Shown: positions 55,437-64,000 of the stretch, in pieces | How positions within the stretch are numbered: the first letter of the stretch is position 1 | Layout: every line of letters starts with the position of its first letter | Source: Lobosporangium transversale | Lineage: Eukaryota > Mortierellomycota > Mortierellomycetes > Mortierellales > Mortierellaceae | DNA: 64,000 bases | Assembly (NCBI RefSeq): GCF_002105155.1 | Contig: NW_019028988.1 | Location: forward strand, 806,001-870,000 | Reading direction: 5' to 3' | Made by a program: the position numbers and the translations under genes | Notes under the pieces: model-generated | Database searches by the model: none | What the model was told of the DNA's origin: nothing | The model's input: only the letters and a program-made list of their open reading frames with translations

Positions 55437-57483
55437 CTTGTTTGTTTGTTTATCAATTAATAGGCAACAAAGGATCCATTCTATCTCGAAGTGGGTGAGA
55501 TGATTCTTCGTGATCTACAGGCATATACCAAGACTAAATGTGGCTGGGCATCGCTTAGAAGTGTCGTTGATAAGAAACACGAGGATCGAATGGAAAGTTT
55601 TGCACTGTCAGAAACAATCAAATATCTTTTCCTACTCTTTGATGAAGAGAATATCCTTCATCATGAGCTTAAAGATTCCAATTTTGTGTTTACAACCGAG
55701 GGACATATCTTATATTTGGATATAAAATATCTCAGCCCGAATTCGAAGGATCGTGTAGTGGAAAGTCAGATGTCTACATCAAAACCAAACTTTATCTCTA
55801 AGGCAGCGCAGTCAGTAGTAGCGGCTATTTATGGAGAGCATGCTCACAGTAGGCTTGTCAAGACAACGCCTACGGCAGCCGCATCAGTAGCAACCGCAGC
55901 ACCTGTCTGTAAAGCTTATTGTGCACCGGAGACATTCCTGAAGAGCATAGTCTATCGACCAGATGCAGATTTTGCTCGACAGATGGTAGGCGCGCGTGAG
56001 GATATTCGAGATATATTAGAAACGGATCCTAAAGGGTATTGCGAAGTTCCGACCCTAGATGTGGAGCGGGTGATTGTAGAGTTTATAGGTCCTCCTAAGA
56101 AAACTATCTTCGACCTTAATGATAATTATGAAGAGAATACTGATGACCATACCAAGGAGCCACCTATCAAGGCTGCATTATCATCAGATGAGCTCAAAGA
56201 CCCGATGGTGATTCCAATCAAGAAGGGTGTGTTTGTCAACAGAGTTGTGGGTGTGAAGATGCACATCCAGTATGATAGCGCGCAGAACGGATACCGAGCT
56301 GTCAAAGGTCAGTGAATAAACGGGTAAAGTTTTAGAAGTCAAGACCGCATACACTTTGAGCATAGCCTTATCGTTTTTACCTTCTAATTTTGTTGTCTAC
56401 TTACCTACCTCTCTCCTTCCATCCCCTCTCCTACATATAGTGGAAGACTATCCTCTAAGCTCAAGTTGTAGCGTGTATGTTGAGCAGTCATCAATGAAGC
56501 CACTTTGGGACTCATATCAACGTGCACAGGCTGCTCACTTACGTCTGTTCAAGGTCCAGCCATCGAGTGTAGATGGAATGGTGATTGTAAAGGACTTGTC
56601 AATTATGCCTGCCCAATTTGGGACTTGGCGGCCTAGACTACTGGATTATAACCAAGCAGCGACATACAATACTTATGAGACAACATTGAAAGACTACCAA
56701 GTGGAAGAGGAGATCTCTTTTCAACCTCGATGGGACCGTGAGCAAGAGGATACATATCAACGACAACAGCAGCAACAGCAGCCTTTATCCGTGCCTCTTC
56801 ATGGTTCCGCCACATCAGCAAGAATGACGAGTAAGAGGCGCTTCCCAACAAAGAGATTCGCCAGGATAGAAGACAATACTAATGGTTGCCAACCTTATAC
56901 GACAGCTCAATCTAATTTGGTTAAGAATAAGATAGTGGCGGTAGATCGAGGTGGTTGTCTTTTTATTTTGAAGGCCTACTATGCACAGGCTGCTGGAGCA
57001 CACAGTATGATTGTGATCAACACAGACGACAACGCGTTTGTAATGACAGGTGCGAATGCAAACAAGTCTTCAAGCTCTTCTTCATCGTCAGCTCCTACTT
57101 CTGAAAGCAATGAATCATCTGAACCACAAAAGAGTCATGACCAAGAGATCAATGATGACTTATTGCTAGGGGATAATATCCATGATGATGAAATTGATAT
57201 CCATGTTGTGATGGTTGGCCATTCTCAAGGCCAACAATTATTGGAATGGATTCAAGAGGAGAGTCTTAATGATCCATCGATGAGTTCTGACACGAATGTA
57301 ATCGATATGGATGCAGCACAGGAGCAAGAGCAGAGACAACCGGCGCTGGTGTCAACGGTCGTAATGGCGGGAATTGTACAGCGCAAAGTCAGCAAAGAAG
57401 AGATGGCGAATGCACGCTTATCTTATGATGGTCTGCCGATTGTCAATATTATTCCCGTTAGTATTCCTAATGGACACCTTTAA
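53274..57483 (+). CDS. EDEM-type ER alpha-1,2-mannosidase (GH47) with PA domain
   Basis: Five exons, 53274-54614, 54715-55044, 55143-55313, 55464-56307 and 56441-57483, with matched phases, give 1242 residues. A cytosolic N-terminus of about 140 residues, with an Ala run, precedes one membrane segment ([17 protein letters not shown], about 145-165), so this is a type II ER membrane protein. The GH47 core runs from about 220: [82 protein letters not shown], and E-containing VESTYFLYR-like stretches. A protease-associated (PA) domain follows around 1020-1080 ([24 protein letters not shown]), as in EDEM3/Mnl-type proteins. EDEMs trim mannose from misfolded glycoproteins for ER-associated degradation. 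No HDEL retention signal is present (it ends NGHL). The membrane anchor would keep it in the ER. Confidence 0.92.
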
Positions 57484-57656
57484 ACATAAAAAAATATTAC
57501 TTTACAAATTTTATTATATACCGTGTTATATTGGCACGAACAACCGTAATTTACTACTGTTGAATATTTACAAGAAACGGAAAAAAAGAGTCGAAGAATG
57601 ACACGAGACATGATCTCTTGCTCTTTTTTTTTTTTTTTTTTTTTCTGGAAAAGAAA

Positions 57657-58687
57657 TCAGATCGGTAAAATGCTTGAATAAAGTTGGTTCAGTCTGGCCG
57701 TCGTAAACAAATTCAAAGGATTCGCAGTGGATGTTTGGGTTGTGCGATTCTTCTCATAATCTTCTTTGATTTTGGAGACTAACTCCTGAAATAAATCTAT
57801 GTCCTGGTCACGAATATTGGTGAATGCAACAGCTGCTGTTTGCCTCTTGTGAATGAGAGTCCCAAGACGAAGCTTTCCATCCACGATTGCAACGGGGATA
57901 TGGTGTTTTCGACAGAGTGCAGGTATATGAAGAACAAGATCCACAGGGTCGGTATCATAGGCTAACATGATGAGAGTGGCTTTACTGGTCTTGATAAGAT
58001 CTTCAATATGATTGATGCCAAACTTGAGGAAGTAAGGTTTGTCTTTGTCACTGCTATGTTTATCGGAGGATGACGGGATGGAAAGAGTCGAAGAAAAAGA
58101 AGGATCTTGAACTACCTCATTCCCATGCTCAAAACCTTCGCCTTCTCCTTCTTCATGTCCTTGTCTTTCATTGCCACAAGTTTTTAGACTTATATCAGGT
58201 CTGCTGATCAATGCCTCATTGTTTATAAAAGTTCCTTCCCTTTGAGGGCTTTGTGTAAAAGATTTATCGAGCAGCTTCAAGCGACTCTTTTTTTGAGCTC
58301 GAGTCTCAGGACAGTATTGACTTGCAAATTTATACAATTTTTTGGCGATGGATTTATCCAAAGGACGTGTAAATTGCTTGATTTCAGGGTTCAATTTTGG
58401 GAACATACCCATATTGGCGAGTTGCATGCGATAACGACGTTCCCGATCACGAGCTGTATCAGGAACTTTTGGAATCCGAACATTAGTAGCAGAGCTATTC
58501 TTGCTTCTGCTCTTACTGCTGCTATTGCCGTTGCTACTGTCGTTGTTTTTTATTCTTGTAGAAGGGCAAGGATCATTGCAATAAAGAGCTGATTTGATTG
58601 CCTTGGGCTGGAATCAAATAGAAGACGCGTCGTGTTAGCATGAATGATGCAATACTCGAGACAGGAAGAAAATAAAAAGCATACCAT
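57657..58687 (-). CDS. divergent eL8 (L7Ae-family) ribosomal protein-like
   Basis: Two exons, 58687-58685 (only the ATG) and 58607-57657, give 317 residues starting MPKAIKSALYCND. An intron immediately after the start codon is typical of ribosomal protein genes. The body matches eL8: FPKLNPEIKQFTRPLDKSIA, YCPETRAQKKSRL, and the L7Ae domain (about 190-265) with FGINHIEDLIKTSKATL, AYDTDPVDLVLHIPALC and KLRLGTLIH. It differs from normal eL8 by a Ser/Asn-rich N-terminus and an acidic/Ser-rich insert of about 70 residues in the middle, and it lacks the usual basic C-terminus. L7Ae proteins bind kink-turn RNA. This may be a ribosome-biogenesis or specialised paralogue rather than the core ribosomal protein. 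It is convergent with EDEM across a T tract. Confidence 0.8.
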
Positions 58688-59184
58688 TTGTGTAAATCGC
58701 AAACGAAGCTTGCGCGGAATTATGAAAGGAACAAAGCATAGGCTCGTCACCAGCCTGTGTGGCTTATGTGTATTGCATTAACGCTGTTGGTTTTAGTTTT
58801 AGTCACGTGTAGAGGGTTCGCCACCAACTATTTAACGAGCAACAGCTCAGGAAAATCTGGCTCCTTGTTCCTTATTTTTACACAAGAGCCATTTGAGTAC
58901 TGACTGTTCTCGTCCAGGTAAAGAGCCCTCACAACGTTCGTCGTTAGTAGCCATAGATCATTAAAGGTTCCTTATTTTTACACAAGAGCCATTTGAGTAC
59001 TGACTGTTCTCGTCCAGTCTTCGAGTAGTGTGTGTGTGTTCTTTTATTGTGTTAGAATTATTTATCTATCAGCTGGAAGTGACCGGCTTCATAATCCACC
59101 AAAACGACCTAAATCTCCTACCACATCTGCCCCTAAATTTTGCAACAATATTTCTGGTGATCTACGCAGGGGGTGGCAGCTACA
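58688..59184. other. upstream region of retrotransposon with LTR-like material
   Basis: Between the eL8-like start and gag. It contains an exact 51-bp repeat 100 bp apart (listed) and candidate LTR sequence starting near 58756 (TGTGTGGC). The 3' LTR lies outside the window, so the LTR boundaries cannot be tested here. A TGG-initiated stretch near 59155 could be a primer-binding site. Confidence 0.4.
58867..59017. repeat. 51-bp exact direct repeat
   Basis: 58867-58917 and 58967-59017 are identical (beginning GTTCCTTATTTTTACACAAG, ending TCTCGTCCAG). They are spaced 100 bp start to start. The pair lies in the likely 5' LTR of the Ty3/Gypsy element and looks like a partial tandem duplication inside it. 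Confidence 0.9.
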
Positions 59185-60945
59185 ATGTCTTCCAATTTAT
59201 CGATTCTTCTTACCATGATCCCGAAGTGGCCGTCGGCAGAGGCTGAGGGTCTAACCGCCGCGACATGGATCAGCGATTTTGGAGGTGTTATCGAAGGAGA
59301 AACCCTGAGCAACAAGTTGATGTTCGTCGAGAGGCAGGCGACAGGCAAGATCCAACGCTGGATCAGGCGCTGGAGGATGACAAACAAGACGAATGGTGCC
59401 TGGAGCCAGTTCGTCAGCGATTTCATCATGGAGGCCTCTACCCCTAGAAGCCAGGATGTCACCCTGGACGAGTTGCATTCTATTAAGCAAGGAGAAGATG
59501 AGACGACAGCCAACTATGTACAACGAATGAAACTTACCATGGAACTCCTCGACCCAGAGTCTGGTTGCGACGCACAGCCGTACAAGATCCCAACAGCCAC
59601 CGAGCGTCTACTGGCGTACAGATTTTGCAAGGGTTTGAGGCAAGACCATCCTTTCAAGGTCAAGAACAAAGAAGCGCCTGCGACCTTGAAGGAAACCTTC
59701 GAATCAGTGACACAATTGGTTGAAGGAAATCGTTGGGGCATTGACACCACTGAGAGCCGTGTCATAGCTCGCAGCAACGCTGAGCATGCTGCACCAATCG
59801 AGACGAATGTTCTGCTTGGATCGACCCTAGTGCCGAGGACGCACTACTCTGGCTTCCTAGCGGACTTCAAAGACGACAAAGAGAAAGTTAATCAATTAAG
59901 CGTAGACGAATTAACAGACATGTTCGGAGCCTGGACCCTTGCTGCCGAGGAGCGAACTCCGGAGGCGCGAATCGCTCAGACTATCTCAAGAATGAGCCCG
60001 GCTGTAGCGAGGCGAGTGTTTGGTTCCTCTGAATTGGCCAAGCATATTAGAGTGGAGGCTAGACCTAATGCCGTGCTCCAACCCGCCGAAGTTCGAAGTC
60101 AGCAGGCTATCCCTATGGCCCGTAGAACCTGCCATAAATGTAATCAAGAGGGGCACCTCTTGTCGTTCTGCCCATTGGTGGAATGCTTCCGATGTGGCGA
60201 GCGAGGCCATACTTCGAAGGTTTGCACTAAGGAACAAGGAAGCCCCGCCACAGGCGCCAATAGCGTCCCATTGGCCACTCAAACTAACTCCTCGCTAAGA
60301 GTGCAAAGTTTAGAAATCTCCGCCACTAATGTCGCCCAATCATTTATCACGACTAAGCCACAGCGATTAAATTCGACAGGTGCCCAGCGACGTCGCAGTG
60401 AGAGGACAGGCACTCCTGCAGGTCCATCGTCTCAACGAAGAGAGGAAACGAGAGGCACTACTCCACCTGTCCGAGGAATGCAGTGGGAGGCTGAGGCATC
60501 CACTAGTAGTGCGCAACCTTCTGGGGACCCCCACTTCCAGACAGTGACTTTTGATGACAGAGCGGTCGACGGGCGAGAGAATAATGTTGCAGAAGCTCCA
60601 AATGCGACGCCAAAGCGTACCAGGAAGCGCGTCATTCCTGATCCAGTGTTCGTTGATGCGGTCGAAGGATTGAATTTTGATTTGGCCACTCACTCCAAGT
60701 ACCGTGGAAAGATGGCAGTGCAACTCAAGGCAGCTGTTACCGAGGCCTGGGCCCGCCATGCCCCTCCAAGAAGAAGCAAGCCTAAGAGGAGTCAGTCAGC
60801 AATAGCTATGGCCAGGAACGTTCAAGGTGGCAAGGGTGATGTCACGACCGTCACCGCCTTGGGACGAGACTTCAACAACGCCGTTATTGATCCAGGCAAT
60901 GACCATACTATGATGGCCTACATGTGGCAAACGCACTCGGACTGA
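59185..60945 (+). CDS. gag: Ty3/Gypsy Gag with two zinc knuckles
   Basis: 586 residues from the ATG at 59185 (MSSNLSILLTMIP). A helical capsid-like region of about 250 residues (ERQATGKIQRWIRRW, EDETTANYVQRMKL, YRFCKGLRQDHPF) resembles Ty3-type Gag. Two tandem C-x2-C-x4-H-x4-C knuckles follow near residue 315: CHKCNQEGHLLSFC and CFRCGERGHTSKVC. A basic Ser/Arg-rich linker then leads to the start of a protease domain, NAVIDPGNDHT, just before TGA. The expected protease triad is D-S/T-G, and here it reads D-P-G. Gag packages element RNA in cytoplasmic particles. Autonomous function is doubtful. Confidence 0.85.
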   Translation: MSSNLSILLTMIPKWPSAEAEGLTAATWISDFGGVIEGETLSNKLMFVERQATGKIQRWIRRWRMTNKTNGAWSQFVSDFIMEASTPRSQDVTLDELHSIKQGEDETTANYVQRMKLTMELLDPESGCDAQPYKIPTATERLLAYRFCKGLRQDHPFKVKNKEAPATLKETFESVTQLVEGNRWGIDTTESRVIARSNAEHAAPIETNVLLGSTLVPRTHYSGFLADFKDDKEKVNQLSVDELTDMFGAWTLAAEERTPEARIAQTISRMSPAVARRVFGSSELAKHIRVEARPNAVLQPAEVRSQQAIPMARRTCHKCNQEGHLLSFCPLVECFRCGERGHTSKVCTKEQGSPATGANSVPLATQTNSSLRVQSLEISATNVAQSFITTKPQRLNSTGAQRRRSERTGTPAGPSSQRREETRGTTPPVRGMQWEAEASTSSAQPSGDPHFQTVTFDDRAVDGRENNVAEAPNATPKRTRKRVIPDPVFVDAVEGLNFDLATHSKYRGKMAVQLKAAVTEAWARHAPPRRSKPKRSQSAIAMARNVQGGKGDVTTVTALGRDFNNAVIDPGNDHTMMAYMWQTHSD

Positions 60946-63900
60946 AGTTAGAGCCTGCTACTCGTGCGGTGCTATTAGCCCATGGGTCCTTCCAGAAGCT
61001 TGCGGGCCGCACAAGACCTATCGATATTTATGTGTCCGGGATCCCCTTGAGAATGTCGATGGGAGTGATCGACTGTAAGGCACATATGACTTCCTCCTTG
61101 GCGATGACTGGCTCAAGGCGCTGAAAGCCAAGGCTGATTGGAGCAACGGTATCGTGTACTACGTGGAGAGTGAGGGAAGGACTATCACCCTTGGTGGCGG
61201 TCTAAATGTTCGCGCCTCAACCCCTCAGCCTACGACATCAACGTACTTGTCTGATGAGAGCGATGAGTATGATGATGAGTACGACGACTATGAGGATGAC
61301 GAATCAATCTACGAGACGGAAGAATCCGATGCTGATGCAGGGTACAGAGCCTTGAGAGTGAAGACAATAGAGGTTGGTGACCCGGATCTGCAGGCGATGA
61401 CCGCAAGAGTGTTCTCTAGCAAGATACAGTGCGAGAATGACGATGCTCGCGTAAAAAGGCAGCCGTTCGCGGTTGACGGAGTCAACGTGGACATCAACCC
61501 AAATTTGTCCAATGAGCAATACGGACAGATTGTGGAGTTACTTGAAAAGAATAAGGACAGGCTGACTACCAACCTTGAGGACCTCGAAGTGACGTCTATT
61601 TTAGAACATGAGATCAACATTCAACCAGGCGCCAAGCCAGTGTACGTAGGATGGTGCAAACGGTACTCGCCGAAGGAGCTTGACTTCCTTAAGAAGAGTG
61701 TTGATGATGAGCTTAAGGCAGGAAAAATCATAGAGATGGAGAGCGAGTGGTGCGCGCCGCTGAGTCTTGCTCCTAAGAAAGACGGATCCTTGCGCAAGTG
61801 CGTCGCATACATAGGCCTAAATAAGGTTACCGAAAGGGAGAGCTGGCCACTGCCAAACATCGAGGAAATACTTGACAACTTAGGCGGATTCGAGTACTAC
61901 AGTAGCCTGGACGGATTTCAAGGTTATTACGTGATTGGCATCAAAAAAGAGCATGTCAAGTATCTTGGCTTCCGTACGCCTTTTGGGACGTTTGCATACA
62001 AGGTAATGCCATTTGGGCTCAAGAACGCGCCACATACCTTCAGTCGCTTCGTTAGAAAAGTGTACTCAGACCTTATCGGAAGAGTGCTTGAGGCGTACAT
62101 GGACGATGTGTGCGTGCGCACGATGACCTGGGGAGAGCATTTGAGAGCCCTCGATCATACGTTTGCGGCAGCTCGCGCAGGAGGAGTCAAGTACAAGACT
62201 AGTAAGCTCCATTTCGGGTATGACAAGGTGAAGTTTACTGGCCACGTGGTCGGCAAAGATGGAATTGAGGTCATGCCAGACAAAGTTGACAAGGTCAAGA
62301 ATTTCACCCCATTACGTAGCAAGGAAGATGTACGTGCATTCTTGGGCTTGACGGGCTACTATCGAAGGTTCGTCGAAAGCTACGCTCAGATTGCAGAGCC
62401 GCTGACGAGGCTCCTCAAGAAAGGTGCAAGCTTCACCATGGGTCCTGAACAGGTGGCCGCAGTAAAGGGTCTCAAAGCCAAGTTAATTCAAGCTCCGGTA
62501 CTTAAGGCTCCAGATTTCGAGAAGGATTGGGTGGTCTCGTGTGACGCCTGCAAATACGCTATGGGCGCAGTGCTAGAACAAGAAGATGAGGAGGGTAAGT
62601 TGAGACCGGTCTACTTTTACTCGAAGACCTTTCAAGGAGCCGAACGCAACTACTCTACCTTTGAGCAAGAGTGCCTCGCCGTTGTCATAGCCGTCAAGAA
62701 GTTTCGGCCTTACATCCTGGGTAGGTCCGTTGTCGTTTACACAGACCATGCGCCACTCAAATGGTTGTTTTCCAAGACTGATCTGACTGGTCGACCTGCG
62801 CGGTGGCAGATGATTCTGTCGGAATTCGAGCTGGTCATTAAGACCAAACCAGGTACGAAGAACGGCAATGCAGACGGGATGAGTCGCATTATGTCGGAAG
62901 GAATAGCCACGGATGACATCGATGACGAGGTGCCAGAGTGTCTGAGCCGAAGGGCAGAATCCACAGGAGAAAAGTGGCTGGCGAGCCAATGGTACGCGAA
63001 CTTCTACATGTACCTAGCCGAGATGAGACTGGAGTTAGAAGACAAAGTTGAAATGAGGAGGATCAAGAGACAGGCATACAGGTTTCGACTGACGAAGGAA
63101 GGTGACCTACTGTATAGAGATGCCGACAACAGAGAGAAGAGGTGCGTAGTTGAGGATGAAGTCGAAGGTGTGCTGAAGGAGGCACACGACAAGGGCGGTC
63201 ACTATGGAGCAGAGTCTACCCTAGCAACAGTTCGTGACGTGTGTTGGTGGCCAACGATGAGACGGGATGTATTCCACTGGGTCAAGTCTTGCGGCCGTTG
63301 CCAGCAATTTGGAAGTCGAGTGAAACATAACAGGTTGCATCCTACGGTCTCCGAGTTCCCATTTGAAGTTCTCTTCGTTGACTTGATTGAGAACTTAGTC
63401 GAAACGCCTAGGGGGATGACCACCATAGTCGTCTTCACAGATTCCTTCACCAAGTGGACTGAAGCACATGCAGTGGCCAACAAAGGCGCGCAAGGCGTCC
63501 TAGCTGTTCTATTTATGAAGATTATCTGTCGGTTCGGGCTCCCTGTTATGATTAGATCGGATGGAGGCCCCGCATTTCGTAACGAATTCAAGACTTTCTG
63601 TGACCTCTGGGGGATCAAGCACGTCACTGGTTCGACAAGGCATCCGCAAAGTCAGGGACAGGTCGAGGCGACAAATAAGCTTATCGAGGAGCGACTGAGG
63701 AGAGTACTGCCAGCTGGATCTAAGGATTGGGATGCATTCCTACCGAAAGCAGTATTCGACGTGAATTGTCGAGTCGTTAGGAGCACAGGAGTGTCGCCAA
63801 TGGAAGCACTTATGGGCTACACAGGACAGTCAGCGTTACGGCGACTGTTCGCGGACGACAAGTTCCTCGTTTCAGCAGAGGCACCGGAAGAGAACGATGT

Positions 63901-64000
63901 AGTCCTAGAAGAAAGCATGGCGAGATTTATCGTAAGAAGAGAGGGAATCCGTGAGTATGCATACTCATGCAAGCTTAATGCCAATGACAGGATGAAACGT
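60924..64000 (+). pseudogene. pol: Ty3/Gypsy Pol: frameshifted protease, open RT-RNase H-integrase (partial)
   Basis: After the gag stop the protease continues in another frame (VANALGLKLEPATRAV, ending TGA near 61124), then in a third frame from about 61088 (YDFLLGDDWLKAL). From there to the window end one frame stays open for about 970 codons. RT carries PKKDGSLRKC, YMDD (62096-62107) and the GFQGYY region. RNase H has SCDACKYAMGAVLEQ and YTDHAPLKWL. Integrase has the HHCC finger (H-GGHYG, CGRCQQFG) and the D...D...E core (LFVDLIE, RSDGG, GQVEATNKL). Two one-base shifts within about 170 bp explain the protease break. The 3' end is cut by the window, so a further break cannot be excluded. 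Confidence 0.8.

Larger units (their letters stand above)
58756..64000 (+). mobile_element. Ty3/Gypsy LTR retrotransposon (3' end beyond window)
   Basis: Order gag, protease, RT, RNase H, integrase, which defines Ty3/Gypsy. The 5' border is uncertain. Frame breaks near the protease, with an open RT-integrase frame to the edge, suggest a recently mobile but damaged copy. Confidence 0.8.

Overview
This is a window from a fungal nuclear genome. The coding genes are interrupted by many short introns with GTAAGT-type donors and AG acceptors. The genes are typically fungal: a PPZ-type phosphatase, the DASH subunit Dad2, a Gin4/Cdr2-like kinase, a Spc3 homologue, a peroxisomal AONS-like enzyme and an EDEM mannosidase. 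Very long A or T runs (20-40 nt) lie in introns and spacers. The overall style suggests an early-diverging filamentous fungus, probably Mortierellomycota, but this placement is inference. All exon models here come from reading frames, splice sites and phase matching by eye.

Layout: 1-1435 (-) is a C2-domain protein cut by the window edge. 2094-4643 (-) is a PPZ1-like phosphatase, and 5876-6385 (+) is DAD2. 6631-8045 (-) is a two-HMG-box protein. 11175-15758 (+) is a nine-exon kinase with a C-terminal KA1-like region. 18705-22210 (+) is the most unusual gene: a FEN1/XPG-like flap-nuclease domain that appears joined in one spliced reading frame to a Fanzor (eukaryotic TnpB) RNA-guided-nuclease domain. 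It has one frame break inside an A8 run that also reads as a canonical -1 slippery heptamer. 22494-23695 (-) is SPC3, convergent with it. 23868-24764 (-) is an orphan ORF.

24765-36223 is an 11.5-kb gene-poor stretch with AT microsatellites, a 161-bp MITE-like inverted-repeat element and a possible transposase scrap. Next come a C2H2 zinc-finger factor (36224-39523, +), an AONS/BioF-like enzyme ending in the peroxisomal signal SKL (39958-41917, -), and DIS3/RRP44 (42557-46246, +), which shares a divergent promoter with it. A large forkhead factor (48630-52819, +), an EDEM-type GH47 mannosidase with a PA domain (53274-57483, +) and a divergent eL8/L7Ae paralogue (57657-58687, -) follow. From about 58.8 kb to the window end there is a Ty3/Gypsy retrotransposon: a gag with two zinc knuckles, a frameshifted protease region, and open RT, RNase H and integrase frames running off the edge.

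Most genes are ordinary housekeeping or regulatory genes (ER: SPC3 and EDEM; RNA decay: DIS3; kinetochore: DAD2; signalling: PPZ and the kinase). They do not form an operon or cluster. The FEN-Fanzor gene is the candidate undescribed system. No tRNA, rRNA or CRISPR array was seen.
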